Below, in pieces: positions 47,311 through 59,394 of a stretch of DNA of 64,000 nt. Source of the stretch: Vespula vulgaris (lineage: Eukaryota > Arthropoda > Insecta > Hymenoptera > Vespidae). Below the pieces are notes generated by a model. It had not been told where the DNA came from, ran no database searches, and was given only the letters and a program-made list of their open reading frames with translations. Within the stretch, counting starts at the first letter, position 1, and each line of letters begins with the position of its first letter. Location: positions 2,742,001 through 2,806,000 of the forward strand of contig NC_066606.1 in the NCBI RefSeq assembly GCF_905475345.1. The letters run 5' to 3'. A program made the translations under genes and the position numbers.

Positions 47311-47660
47311 GGTTATTGCCATGGGGGTAAATGCGAGTGATATAACGATAACGCGCTTTCGCGTTAACGTCCTTTGGTAATGGTAATGGAGTAACGCAAC
47401 GTTGATTGCGCTGCTTCTGCCATAAGAGAGAGTGAGTGAGAGAGAGAGAGAGAGACAGTGTGTGTGTGCGTGTGAGTGAGAGAGTAAAGGCACTATATAT
47501 CGTATCTCATTATTCACCAGACGATGATAACTCGTAAGAGTTTTGACGTCTAACCAGAGTTAGAGATGAGCCCCTCGAGTGGTCGCGAACCACTCGAAAC
47601 ACCTTCCCATATAGTATAGTTATGGGATAGACATTAATAATACGGGATTAACTCTATTAT
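47311..47660. other. Mixed-composition island with two hairpins
   Basis: Complex DNA interrupted by a GAGT/GT tract (47428-47485). Inverted repeats: TAACGCG/CGCGTTA around CTTT (47349-47366), and TCGAGTGGT/ACCACTCGA around CGCGA (47575-47597). GGTAATGGTAATGGAGTAACGC lies between them (about 47375-47396). Candidate regulatory element or non-coding RNA gene; no reading frame stands out. Confidence 0.4.
47575..47597. repeat. Perfect 9-bp inverted repeat, 5-base loop
   Basis: TCGAGTGGT–CGCGA–ACCACTCGA, a GC-containing perfect stem in an AT-rich region, directly after GAGCCCC. Confidence 0.65.
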
Positions 47661-48072
47661 TACTATGATATACAGAAATCCACGAACTAGTTTCTAATCC
47701 GCTGTTTATTGTTTCTATTAAGATAGAATTTATTATTGTCATGTTGTATCATATAATATTTTAAGTATCACGCTTTTTCATATCGGTCGATGACGAATAA
47801 TTGAAAGAAAGATCTTTTAATTTTTTTTAAGACAATTCTTTTTTTCTTTCCTTTTTTTTTGGTTTTTCAAATCGTCGACAAATTTCTAAGCTTCGTAGAA
47901 TTCTCTCGTGTTATTAAACAAAAAACAGTCTCGAAGAAAAGTAATTGGTTCTTAAAATCGCTTATAGATTTTTGGAACCATCTCTTATTACATGTGTGTG
48001 CGCGTGTGTGTATGTGTGTCTTTTTCTTTTATATATATATATATATATATACATAAAATTCTTTTAATTCTA

Positions 48073-48125
<53 letters not shown>

Positions 48126-48299
48126 GTAAAATATTAAAAAAATATATATATTAAAATAAAACTTTTCATTCTTTCTCTTTCTTTCTACTTGGAAAATTTG
48201 TTTTCTTTTTAAAAGTAAAATTTGTAAAATAATAAATATAATAAAATAAAGAAAAAAAAAAAAGGAAATAAATATTCGTTGTAAAAAAATATCGACACT
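47661..48299. other. AT-rich non-coding DNA with TA tracts
   Basis: GTGT/GCGT patch at about 47995-48018. TA at 48031-48050 and 48081-48119 separated by an AT-rich spacer. A short mixed frame at 47859-48056 has no domain. Confidence 0.55.
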
Positions 48300-48660
48300 T
48301 GCATCTCGACAATGTCGTTTTCATTTCCATATATTATGTTAACTCGTACTCGAACTAGGATAAGATAGGATCATATCGACAACAGATACCTTGCATTATC
48401 GTGTCTGAGGAACGAATCTGATATGTGTTAGCGTATATACCAGAGCCCTATTAACTTTATGCTTGAGCGATCGAGAGAGATCGTATTAGAGGTTAATTCG
48501 TGCATAGGATCAACCCCTATATCGATCGAGAACTTACGTACACCGTCTAGCATAACGATTAACGCGTTAATCGGCTTATTACGAAACACTATGGAACCAG
48601 AGCTGCTATCGTTCTATCGACTCGTTCTTCCTGACACGATGAGATGCATACATTCTTGAA
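48300..48660 (+). other. Mixed-composition island with a 66-codon open frame
   Basis: About 360 bases of complex DNA. A plus-strand frame at 48459-48659 has ordinary amino-acid composition (starts MLERSREIVLEVN, ends LPDTMRCIHS) and no simple repeats, unlike nearly all other frames here. There is no recognised domain, no clear splice sites and no start-context evidence. A conserved non-coding element or chance frame is more likely than a gene. Confidence 0.3.
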
Positions 48661-48845
48661 ATACGAGATTAAACTTTAACAATACACGTCCAAATCTATC
48701 ACATCCTATGATAAATTAATCTACCAGAAGTGATCTTCCATTGATAATGCAAAATAATGTTGTATTCGATCGGTGAAATATATATTTGTGATTTAAATAA
48801 TTTCCATTGTTTGTTTTTTTTATTTTTTTTTATCTAAATAAATAA

Positions 48846-49128
48846 TACCATTATCTCGTATCTGTATACTTTTTTTTTTATAAAGAACAATACATTAGTA
48901 TTTTTTATTTGTATATTCATTAATACTGTTTAACAGTATATCTATAATTGAGCTTGATAATATGTTATATTATTGTTTTTAATAGTATGTTCGTTAATAT
49001 CCTTATTCTCTTTCTCTTTTTCTTTCACGTATTTTTTAATAGTTTTATATCACGTTAAATTGTTCAATAAACAATACTATTGTTATTTCTTTAAACATAA
49101 AACGTTGAAAATATCGACATTACTTACA
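48846..49128 (+). repeat. Dispersed repeat family, copy A
   Basis: Begins TACCATTATCTCGTATCTGTATA, runs through AT-rich DNA with TTCATTAATA and ATATTATTGTTTTTAAT words, a CTCTTTCTCTTT tract, and TATTTTTTAATAG, and ends TTTCTTTAAACATAAAACG…ATATCGACATTACTTA. The whole 280-base length aligns with copy B. No open frame. Confidence 0.85.
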
Positions 49129-49356
49129 GAGCGCAACCAATCGTACTAAACAATAATTTATATTTATACATACATATATATGATCATAATAAACACTTTT
49201 GTTGCTCATATAAATACCTGATATATACGAAACAAAGTTAAGCGATTAGAAAAATTTACAAAATCAATAAATCGTTCGATGGTATCATCCCCACGAAAAA
49301 AAGAAAAAAGTAAATCGAATTCGAGAATAAGACCCCCATTTGACAATAAGAAAAAA

Positions 49357-49387
<31 letters not shown>

Positions 49388-49659
49388 CAAAGAACTAAAA
49401 AAAAAACAGAATAAAAAAAGAAATACTTGCAGTATTTCTCGCACGTACGTATGTAAAATATTATAAAGACGGATCCGAGAGAGTATTATGTATATCGTAG
49501 AAGATGTACAAAGAAGAAAACGATGTGTATGAGTTAGAGATGGTAAAAGGGGGATCGAGAAAAATCAGTCTGCATGAAATCATCGATGTTACAGGGTGGA
49601 GGAGGATTCAAGAGAAAAAGGAAGAAGTATATACTTCTGAGAATTCAGAATTCGAGAAT

Positions 49660-49695
<36 letters not shown>

Positions 49696-50879
49696 AGGGA
49701 AGAAAGAACGTGAGAAAGAGAGAAAGATATAGAGAAGACGGGGGATGAATGTATTAGGGGGTGTTCTAGAAAGCATCTTTCAAATCCGCATTCATAGAAC
49801 ACGTTCGGACGCAGTAAACGGGTTGGCCCCATCTTCTTCTTCTTCGTCTTCTTCTTTTTCGAGATATACCAGCAAAGAACGAGAGAAAGAGAGAAAGAGA
49901 GAGAGAGAGAAGGAACATCACGAGTGGCACGAAAGAAAGAAAGAAAGAAAGAAAAAAAGAGAAAAAAAAGAGAAAGAGAGCTGCGTTAGCTGGTAGCCAA
50001 AGAAGGGTTGCTAAGAAAGGAAAGTTGAGGTTTCAGGGTTGGTTCAGAGGGATGAAGAGTTGCTACTAAGGTAGAGAAGATTCGAGAGACCGATTTTACG
50101 TTAGCACGAAAGAGAAAGAGAGAGAAAAAGAGAAAAGGGCAAGAACAATAGGGTTCGTACGCGTTTACGCCCCTTGCCTATCAAACGCCTTCGGCTACGA
50201 AACGGAAGCGTTCTCTATCCCTCTATTTCTATTCACCCCCACCAATCAACCCTCCGACGTGTGTGTTACTCTCGTAAAATATGGAAACCTATATAAAGAT
50301 CGAAAAAGGAGGAGGGTGGGGGGAAGAAAGGGTGGAGTAGGTTGTACTGAAGTTGAATAAGGGTGAGAGAGGGCGTATGCCACGTCGGCGGAATGTTACT
50401 CGAAAGAATTGTAACTTTGACGACCCTCTTCCTTCCCCCATGCACAACCTCCACCCTCCTCCTCTTCTCAACACACCCTATCACATCCCCCTATCTCTTT
50501 TTTCTTTTTTTTACTCTTTCACTTACTTTCTTCCTTTCTGGCTGTCTATCTGTTTATCTCTTTCTTTTACTTTTTGTCTGTCTGTCTGTCTGTCTATTTG
50601 GCTGTCTATCTTTTTCTTTCTTTCTATCTGTCTGTCTGTCTGTCTGTCTGTCTGTGTCTCTCTCTCTCTCTCTTTCTATTTTAGTCTTTGCTATTCTTTT
50701 TCCTATTGAACGACCCAAGAGAATTTTTCTTATAGGAAGGACCCTTCTCTCTCTCTCTCTTTTTCTATTCCTTTCGAAGGGACGAAGATGTAACGCAAAG
50801 AGTCCGAATGGAAAATCAAAGTACATATATATATATACGTGTGAGTAGGTGCGTGTGTATGCGTGTGTTTGTAATCTAT
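49129..50879. other. Non-coding DNA between repeat copies A and B
   Basis: No gene seen. AT-rich 49129-49350. (AAAT)n 49353-49386. Mixed 49440-49650. (GAAA)n 49657-49697. Mixed 49740-49850. GA/GAAA to 49980. Complex 49980-50110 and 50140-50240, with GGGTTG and GAAGAGTTGC words recurring near 50008-50065. C/T-rich 50400-50490. (CTGT)n at about 50577-50600 and 50627-50654. (TC)n. Frames of 72-161 codons are read-through of these tracts. Confidence 0.5.
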
Positions 50880-51158
50880 ATACCATTATCTTGTATCTGT
50901 ATATATATATATATTTTTTTTTATAGACAATAGTATATTAATATTTTCTACTTATATATTCATTACTACTATAATTAATCTTAATAATATTTTATACTAT
51001 TGTTTTTAATTAATGTTCATTAATGTTAATATATTCTCTCTCTTTCTCTTTTACCTACTTTTTAATAGCTTCATATCAGATTTACATATTTTTCAATTAA
51101 AAAAATACTATTATTATTTCTTTAAACACAAAATATTGAAAATATCGACATTACTTAG
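50880..51158 (+). repeat. Dispersed repeat family, copy B
   Basis: Begins TACCATTATCTTGTATCTGTATA and ends AAATATCGACATTACTTA, in direct orientation to copy A and 2.03 kb to its right. Internal order of blocks is the same. Differences are mostly substitutions and microsatellite length. Confidence 0.85.
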
Positions 51159-51323
51159 AGTTCTCTCGAACTCCTGAGATACGAAATCCAAGTGTTGGCT
51201 AACCATTCATTTTACAATTTCAAGAGAAACTATAATACTAACACTAACCTTCCTCTACTCACTAAATGGATCTTGAGAAATAAGACTAAGTCTTAAGGGA
51301 GGTCTCCCTTCCTTTCCACCCCT

Positions 51324-51400
<77 letters not shown>

Positions 51401-52769
51401 ATTTCTATCTCTCTCTAACTATTTCTAAGATTGAACAATGACAAAGATAAAATTTTTATATCACATCGCGTTATAAGATACTTCTCGTACAAGTCGATAA
51501 TAATAAAGGTAATCATTAAAGATAAATTAGCTACGTGAATGCAATCTGGAAATAATGGATGACGATGGACGAGTGAATGCTAGTGACGGCAACAACAAAC
51601 AACAAACAACAAACAACAACAAACTCTCGTCGTTTTTCTTTCTTTCGATAAATCGATCCGATCGAACTACTAATCTAAACCATCGACTAATAATCTATAC
51701 TTACTTGCTTTTTCTTCTATACACATATTTACATATTTACTTATATACATATCCACGTATATTGTCTTACAACGAGAATATAAAAATAAAAAAAAAGAAA
51801 AGAAAAAATTCACAGCTCGATTCGAGATAAACGGGCGCATACATCTCGAAATGAAACACGTATTTCAAATCGATGGGATATCGTTCGTGTATTTCGTGTA
51901 CTTGTATGTACATGTGTGTGTGTGTGTGTGTATATATGTAAAATAATAAAGTCTGTTTGTTCTCTACTTTACAATTACGTTTGCAATTATATTTGTCCGA
52001 TATTATTCTATTTAAAATTCGTATTGCACGTTACGTCGAATTATCCCATACGTATTCGAGTCCCTCCCCCACCCCACTGTACTCCTACCCTTCTCTCTCT
52101 TGACGACTTTGTGTTCGTCCAGAATACGTCGGAAACAATCCGATATATTCGAAATATCATAAATTCGAGTGTAAATTTTGCCCAGATGCAAACGAGATCT
52201 TTTGCATAAATTATATTCTTTTTTTTTTAATTTTTTTATTTTTTTTTATTTTTTTCTACACCTCGTCACCATCGACACCTCCCCTCTCTGATTATTTTGA
52301 CTGGCTCGTGTAAAATTAATGAGCGAGAATTATGCGTTCTCTCGAATCTCGATTTATCGCGAACGACGAAAAACACTTTAGTGTTTTTTTTTTTTTTTTT
52401 TTTAATTCGATCGACAAGCTAGAGAAGATCGTCTTCAAATAAATCTTAAGTAATACACATAGATAATGAACGCAGTGGGTTCTTTATAAACAATGATGTT
52501 GATAGATGTGAGAATAAATGAAATAAATAAATGAACAAATAAAAAAAAAAAGAAACGTACGTACGTAACATAAATCAAATTTCCCAAACAAGAAAAATAT
52601 ATTCCATGATAATCTTCCAAATCAATTCTTAGATTATCTATTATTTCGTGTTTCATATGATACTACAATAAATTTTGTCAAATAACGATTTATTTTAATG
52701 ACATCGATATAGTTCGATGATATCGTAATATTTCATATCGGAACGAAAGAAATCTTAATATCTTTGATA
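51159..52769. other. Non-coding DNA between repeat copies B and C
   Basis: No gene seen. Mixed 51160-51320. (TC)n-(TA)n at 51327-51398. (AACAAAC)n about 51590-51622. AT-rich mixed. (GT)n about 51915-51930. Mixed 52020-52200. Poly-T at about 52387-52403. AT-rich to 52769. Confidence 0.55.
51327..51398. repeat. Compound (TC)n-(TA)n microsatellite
   Basis: About 26 bases of TC joined to about 45 bases of TA. Confidence 0.95.
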
Positions 52770-52915
52770 TTAAAAATATCATTAACCATATATTTACATA
52801 TATAATTTCTCTTTCGCGTATTTTTTATATAGCTTTATTACATCAGATTATATTTTCCAATAAAAAAAAAATACTATTATTACTTCTTTAAACACAAAAT
52901 ATTGAAAATATCGAA
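52770..52915 (+). repeat. Dispersed repeat family, copy C (3' half only)
   Basis: Contains only the right half of the unit, from TTTCTCTTTCGCGTATTTTTTATA through CTTTAAACACAAAATATTGAAAATATCGA. Its end is 1.76 kb right of copy B's end. The left half is missing or too diverged to see. Confidence 0.75.
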
Positions 52916-52979
52916 AAGAGTTCAAAAGAAATTAAAGCTTTCATTTTTAAAAAATTAAACAAGTAGTATGACTCTAGCA

Positions 52980-53480
52980 AACGATCGATCAAATCCAAAT
53001 TAATAATCGTACAAGATCTATACCCGTGAACAATGAGAATCGTTTTTGTGATCCTGTCAAGATCCTTCTAACATCGAAACGATCTATCAAGAGCATTAAC
53101 CACAATGCGTATCGATCTAATAGTATCGAAGGTCGCGGCCGATAGACAGTCTAGAGATCGTATTTGTCGACACTAATACCGGCTCTACTATGCATCTCAT
53201 TGTGACCCGTGGTGGTGCATCGGATCCAATTACGTACGATACACATACGACTGCTCTATCTATATCTATATCTATCTCTATGGTAGCCATCACTATAGTT
53301 GAACGTAACTTCAGGTAACCTCGAAAACAATTCTCGCATGACAAACTGTTCGCTAACCGATAGATCGCATTGCCTTATTGACGACGACAACACAACACGC
53401 ACGTTCTAACTTATTTATGAGAGATCCTTATATTTAACTTACGTCGTTCAATATCGGCCGATCGTCCGATCGTGCGTTCG
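52980..53480. other. Mixed-composition island, candidate regulatory element
   Basis: Five hundred bases rich in GATCGAT, CGAT and CG words with no microsatellite longer than the TATC run at about 53256-53281. A minus-strand frame at 53117-53344 has ordinary composition (starts MSCENCFRGYLKLRS) but no recognised domain and no convincing splice sites. Confidence 0.35.
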
Positions 53481-53489
53481 TCCAAATTT

Positions 53490-53761
53490 TATATCGTTAT
53501 TTAGAAATGATCGAAGAAAGAAAAGAAAAAGGGATGAAAGAAATATTTTGTTAAGTAGAATCTCTTTCTTTTCTGTTTTATTTAATTTCTTTATTATATT
53601 ATATTCTATCGAAATATTTCGTTATATGAAATCTTATATTGGAGCGTTATTTTTTTCTATGATCGAGAGAAAAAAAATTATGTTCCGTCGAGTAGCATTT
53701 TTTTTTTTTTTTTTTTTAATTATTTTATATTATATCGTTATTTAGAAATGATTGAAGAAAG
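53490..53761. repeat. Direct repeat, 30 of 31 bases identical, period 241 bp
   Basis: The 31-base stretch starting TATATCGTTATTTAGAAATG at 53490 recurs at 53731 with one change (GATCGAAG to GATTGAAG). The DNA between is AT-rich and unlike the flanks. This is one of the cleanest non-microsatellite repeats in the window. Confidence 0.9.
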
Positions 53762-53815
53762 ATAAGAAGGATAAGGAAAAAAATGTTCTGTTAATTTTTT
53801 TTCTTTTATATATAT

Positions 53816-54185
53816 AAAGAATTAAGAAGAAAATTAAGGTAAATGATAATATTCATTTTTTTGTTTTACCTAAATATTAAATTAGATTAGATTAAATGAA
53901 ATGAAATGAAACGGAATGAAATTAAATTTCAACATTTTGCTCAAAAGAATTAAAAAGAAAATTAAATTAGACATAATATTATACGTTTCATTATTTTTCG
54001 ATGGAATTGGAAAGAAAGTTAAGCCGAATAATAAATTGCATCCATTTGTCTTTTCTTTCACATTGAAAGATTCAGAAAGAAGGTTGACTTAAATAATAAA
54101 ATTCGTCCCTTTCTTTTCTTTTCTTTTCTTTTCTTTTCTTTTCTTTTCCTTTCAAAGAAAAATTGCAGAGAGAAAATTAAGTTAG
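53816..54185. repeat. Degenerate tandem repeat, about five units
   Basis: Units starting near 53816, 53945, 54005, 54064 and 54160 share an (A)TT(A/G)(A/G)AAGAAAATTAA(G/A)-like head, then an AAATAATA-type stretch, and end in a T-rich stretch. Units 3 and 4 are the closest pair. AAATG (53896-53920) and (TTTTC)n (54110-54147) microsatellites are inserted. Confidence 0.65.
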
Positions 54186-54463
54186 TTAATTTCCGAATAT
54201 ATCTCCATGATATATTCACATTTTCCAAATATATACATACATATATAATTTAATCGTCGCAAAAACAAACGAAACAAAAAAGAAAGAAAAAAGGGAGAAG
54301 AAAAAAAAGAAAAAAAAAAGAAAACACGATTCGATAAAAACTTTGAAAATCTCATCAAATTTGCTTTTTGCGTTTCGACTTACATTCCCGAATTCATCTT
54401 AAAATAAAATCAAATAAAATCAAAAATAAAATCAAAAATAAAATAATATACATTTTCACCACC

Positions 54464-54494
<31 letters not shown>

Positions 54495-55490
54495 CTCTAT
54501 CTTTATTTCTTTCAGATTGCTGTGAAGAAAGAAAACGCACGAACAATCGAAACTCTATTTATAGAAAATACAAATCAAATGGATATATATCTCTTATCTT
54601 TGCTTCGTCGTCGTCGACGTTAGAAAATTTACGACAACGCCAAACGCATTAGAATTTCTTACGAAGTTACACAATGCTAAGAGAAAAAGAAAGAGAAAGA
54701 GAGAGTTCGACAATAATCGTGTGTGTATATGTGTATGTGTGTGTATCTACTCTCGTATTAACACACAAAGAAACTAGCAATTTTGCCATTATTACCGACA
54801 ATTGTTACACCCCCTGTAACAACGAGATATCACATAACAGCAAAAATACATAACCGAATGGCGTGTATATATGACGGATAAGAGAGAATATCGTTTCATT
54901 CGGAAATCGAACGGATGTTCTATATAATCGAGAAGGTTATTGTACCTATTGTATTAAAGTACATGTATAATATATTAAAGAGATTTGTTCATATTATAAT
55001 TAATATCGATATTCTTTATTCAATCGTATAAACTTACGTTATTGTGATAATATTTAATAATATTATTCATATTTATATATATATATATTAATGGGTATTT
55101 AATAATTAACAAGATTGATTCGATAACAAAATCAAAGTATACGAAAAAAAATTATATTAAAAAAAAAAAAAAGAAACAGCCGTCTTAACGAGGGATCAAT
55201 GTTTTCTAATCGAATATGTATATAAGCATGATACGTATGTATATAAAATAAAAATAAAATTTCAATCATTCGATCTATTACATATCCCATTTCTATAAAC
55301 GTCAATTTTAACGTGATCAACTTTTCTACACATATATACATATAAGTTTATACAATTATATAAACACCATAAAATAATGTAATATCTCATTGGATAAGTA
55401 GATAATTAAATTTATATTCCAAAATTCAAAGACGATAAAAAGTTAAATTGTTTTCATAAATAAAGAAACGATTAAACATATACACATTCA

Positions 55491-55524
<34 letters not shown>

Positions 55525-55756
55525 AACACGCACAAATGCTTGTCACAAATTTATGTGAGAGATCCAGAAGAAAAAAAAAAAAGAAAAAAGAAAAAGAAGA
55601 AAAAAAAAATCTGCATAAATATATCATACACTGTAATATACTTTTTTTAGCTTAGCCATTGGACCACGGGATAGCGGATCACCATATGTGTGTATCTTAT
55701 TTTTAATAAAGAAAGGAAGAGAGAGAGAAAGAGGCAGACAAGATAGACAGAGAAAG

Positions 55757-55766
55757 AAAAAGAGAA

Positions 55767-55825
<59 letters not shown>
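55757..55825. repeat. (GA)n microsatellite
   Basis: About 70 bases of GA/GAAA, the last 45 nearly pure GA. A 158-codon minus-strand frame here is Ser/Leu and Pro read-through. Confidence 0.93.
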
Positions 55826-55828
<3 letters not shown>

Positions 55829-56243
55829 CGTGGTAGGGCAAGCACAGCAGGACGCTGTGCATTGTTTCGTCTCTGCACGAACGGCTCGTTAAAAATATCC
55901 GGTCGTGGCGAAGGAGAGAATGATGGAGGATGAAGAGAAAGAGGAGTAGTAGTAGAAGTAGTAGGAGGAATAGGAGGATGAGGAGGATGAGGAGAAAGAA
56001 GAGAAAGGGAGGACGAGAGAGGAAAGAACGTCGAAGGCTGGCAAGGTAAAGAGCAAGAGACTGACTCGTGCTGCTCGTTGATGATAACGTGTTCGTTCAC
56101 CTCACATACAACAGTCCCTCTTCTACGTATACTATCTCACTATATATGTGTGTATGTATGTACATATGTATATGTGTGTAGGTGTGTGTATACGATGCTT
56201 CAAGTCATTGTACGACGACCCTAATTCGCTTTACCATGGGGTT

Positions 56244-56244
56244 G

Positions 56245-56319
<75 letters not shown>
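56244..56319. repeat. (CTAT)19 microsatellite
   Basis: A clean tetranucleotide run of about 76 bases, the longest tetranucleotide repeat in the window, lying in otherwise mixed DNA. Confidence 0.97.
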
Positions 56320-56323
<4 letters not shown>

Positions 56324-56461
56324 CATAGGCTCTTTATCTAACGATCAAGAGAACGCGATCGAAAGTACATCATTTTTCTAATGCTCCTTGTTTTATTTTA
56401 CTACTTGGGTTATCGTTTTCGTGATAAACGAATGGGAAAAGAATTGTTTTCGTTATAACGT

Positions 56462-56492
<31 letters not shown>

Positions 56493-56635
56493 GGGGTTCA
56501 CTGTTCATTTTTACAGGATACAACGTATGTATGTATGTATGTATGTATGCGCATAAGATTACACGTAAGTTATGTTATCAAGAAGAATGTATGAGAAACG
56601 AGAGAACGTTTCGTTACAATACGTTCGTCGAATTC

Positions 56636-56666
<31 letters not shown>

Positions 56667-56687
56667 TTTCTTCCTCTTCCCTTCATA

Positions 56688-57179
56688 TTTACTACTTAAA
56701 ATATTTATTTATTCGTCGTCATTGACGAATAAAAATAACAACCAGTTGAAAACGTGATAATTAAAATCGTCAGCGACCAATTAATTAATTAAACATTTCT
56801 CGCATCACGTAATTTGTTATATCACGATTTAAAATGTCGAATGATAGAATCGTAAGTGACTTCTTCGCCATTATTATTATTATTATTATTATTATTGTTA
56901 TTATTATTATTATTATACTTAAAATAATATTCGTCAATTGTTAACAATGAATAAAAATAATGTCTATTGAAATGTGACGAATAAAAATCTGTAATTATTA
57001 TGAACACAATTAATTATACTTCGAGGTAGATATTGTTATATGTATTATGTCAATTAATAAAATCGTATGTATATACAGATACGTGTGTATATGCTTATGT
57101 ATGATTGTTATGTGTTATACAAGTGAAAAATGAGCGAAAATGGTCGTTGGTATTTCTCTCTCTTTCTATCTATCTATAT

Positions 57180-57216
<37 letters not shown>

Positions 57217-57345
57217 CTTTACGCTTACCACTTAAAATATTATCGGTCATTGTTAACGAATAATAAGAATGACACGTATTAAAACTGATAATTAAAAATC
57301 TGAAGTCGTTATTTCGTCAATTAAATAAAATAACGTAGTACACGT
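56688..57345. repeat. Three-copy degenerate direct repeat, periods about 228 and 310 bp
   Basis: Copies at about 56691-56795, 56914-57020 and 57227-57345. Each starts ACTTAAAATA and passes through a TTCGTC/TCGGTC-plus-CATTG(T)TAACGAAT-like block, AATAA(A/G)AAT, a TTGAAA/TTAAAA word and (A/T)AATTAAAA(A)TC, and ends near CAATTAA. (ATT)n or (TTTTTC)n/(TC)n microsatellites precede each copy. Confidence 0.8.
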
Positions 57346-59351
57346 TATTATATTATACCGTTTAATACCTAATCAAGATAATATCCCGAATATATTAACG
57401 TCGAAATTACGTTAGTCGATAGTAAATAATATCGATAGATCGTTCAATCGAATATCCCTCCTTTCGATATATCCCTCGTTCTCGTAAATCTTTACTTTCT
57501 GTTATACTACCTCGCGAAATCACTTTTGTCGCTCGTAAAAGTAAAGTATCTGAAAAAAGAGAAAAAAAAGAAAGAAAGAAAAGAAAGGAAAGATAGAGAG
57601 AGAAAGAGAAAAAAAGAAAAGAAGAAGAAATGGAGAAAAAAAATAAAATAAAAGAGAAGAAAAAAGTTTTCTAAACGTACTTACGCGAAACTAAGGGTTT
57701 TGATAGAAAAGTGAAAAGTCAGATTGTATAAAGTTGGAGAGAGACAAGAAGAGAGAAAGAAAGAGAGAGAGAGAGAGAGAGAGTATCGCGAACATTTTAA
57801 AGTAATTCGCGCAAATCGATCAACTTGAAAAGTGGCCTACGGACGGAAAGCTCCTGTCCATTTTTCTCTCAGCAACAAGTTGTCGGACTGAAAAGGGCGA
57901 CGAAGACGAAGACGAAGACGACGAAGACGACGATGACGTTAAGTTTCTTTTTTTCCTCGCCTTTGTGAAAAGCAGCATAGTCACGATACTTCAAACGAAC
58001 TACGACCTAAACATCCTAATTCAATTCAAAGTGTTCAAAAGGTCTACAAAAATTGATCGATCATATTGTATTGGCTTAGTCAATATATATGTAATGTAAG
58101 GGAATTTTTATTGATTTATATTTTAATAAATAGGTTGTTCTTTTTTATTTTACTTTTTCTTTTTTTTTTTGTAACGAAAATTATTATTTTATGTATATGT
58201 ATATGTATAGTATTTTGTTTCCCTTTCGTTTGAAAAAATTTGCTATCTTATATCTATATAAATAACGTTGTGAAGTATCTCGTTCTTTTCCTTTTTTTTT
58301 TTCTTTTCATATTGGAGATTGTTAGTATTTTTTTTTTTTTACAAATGAATACAAAAAATACCTGTATGTAGTACTTTTGTTTTCATTATTTATTTAAAAT
58401 AAAAATAGATAAATAAATTTTACTATATTATATTCAAATAAGTAACACTAGTAACGTAGGACTTTTACTTATATTTGTGAAAGCCTCTAATGTTTTATAT
58501 ATGTAAATTAATACATATAATTTCTATTATATCGATGATAATATTGCGAATATATTTATTAATCGTCGTTAGGAATTAATTCGTTGTAAAGTGCAGCGAA
58601 TCTGTTTCGAGTGAACTTTGTGTAAAAATTAACAAAAATAAATAAATAAATAAATAAGAAAAGAAGCAAAACGAAAAGAAAAATGGAAATTTTCGTGGAG
58701 AACTTGTCGAACATTTAAGTAACTCCATTATCCGCATTCTCTCGTGTTTAAACCACCACACGACATTTACTTCAATTTGGCCACTACGACTGACGTAGTA
58801 ATTACAAACTCAAGTAGAGGAGAGTTTGCTGCCAGAGAAAATACATAAGCAGAAGCCGTGACACGGATATACACGTATATACGTCCGCATAGTAAAAGTC
58901 AAAAATCAGTGATCTACTAAAACTTACTAGAACACGAAACTTTAATCTTTATCTATTAAACGTACCACCGAAAACTCGCTTAAAATTAATTATTAATTTT
59001 ATAACGTGAACGACGTTGAAAATATATTTATACATATCTATCTGTCTATGATATAACGTAGTTTAAACGAATGTAATAAACTTGATTGAATGAATCATAT
59101 TAATCCTAATAATAATAATAAACTACAGTAATAATAATTGAGTATATTAATAATAATAATAAAATTATCGAGTAATATAAAAATATCTTTACATTCTCTT
59201 CTCATCATAAACCATAAAGCTTTAGAGAGGAAAAAGAAGAAAAAGAAAAAAGAAAAACAAAATATCTAGAATTCGTGTATGAAAAATTTGCATTTAGAAG
59301 AGAGAAGAGATGATCTCGTTCGGTCGTATCAAGTGCTTGTTCTCCTTATCT

Positions 59352-59394
<43 letters not shown>

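Larger units (their letters stand above)
54186..56685. other. AT-rich non-coding DNA with GA and CTAT tracts
   Basis: No gene seen. (AAAATC)n about 54402-54438. (TC)n about 54464-54500. A mixed patch 54510-54660. GT-rich 54718-54746. AT-rich to 55490. (CATA)n about 55490-55518. A mixed patch 55640-55700. (GA)n 55757-55825. Mixed to G-rich 55826-56060, with GGAGGA/GTAGTA repeats. A mixed patch to 56140. TATG/GTGT about 56142-56190. (CTAT)n 56244-56319. Mixed 56320-56450. ATT about 56462-56492. Confidence 0.55.

Noticed and set aside
48640..53200. Match ATGAGATGCATA at about 48637 and, inverted, at about 53190
   Set aside because: Only 12 identical bases; many such matches are expected by chance in 64 kb, and the flanks do not align.
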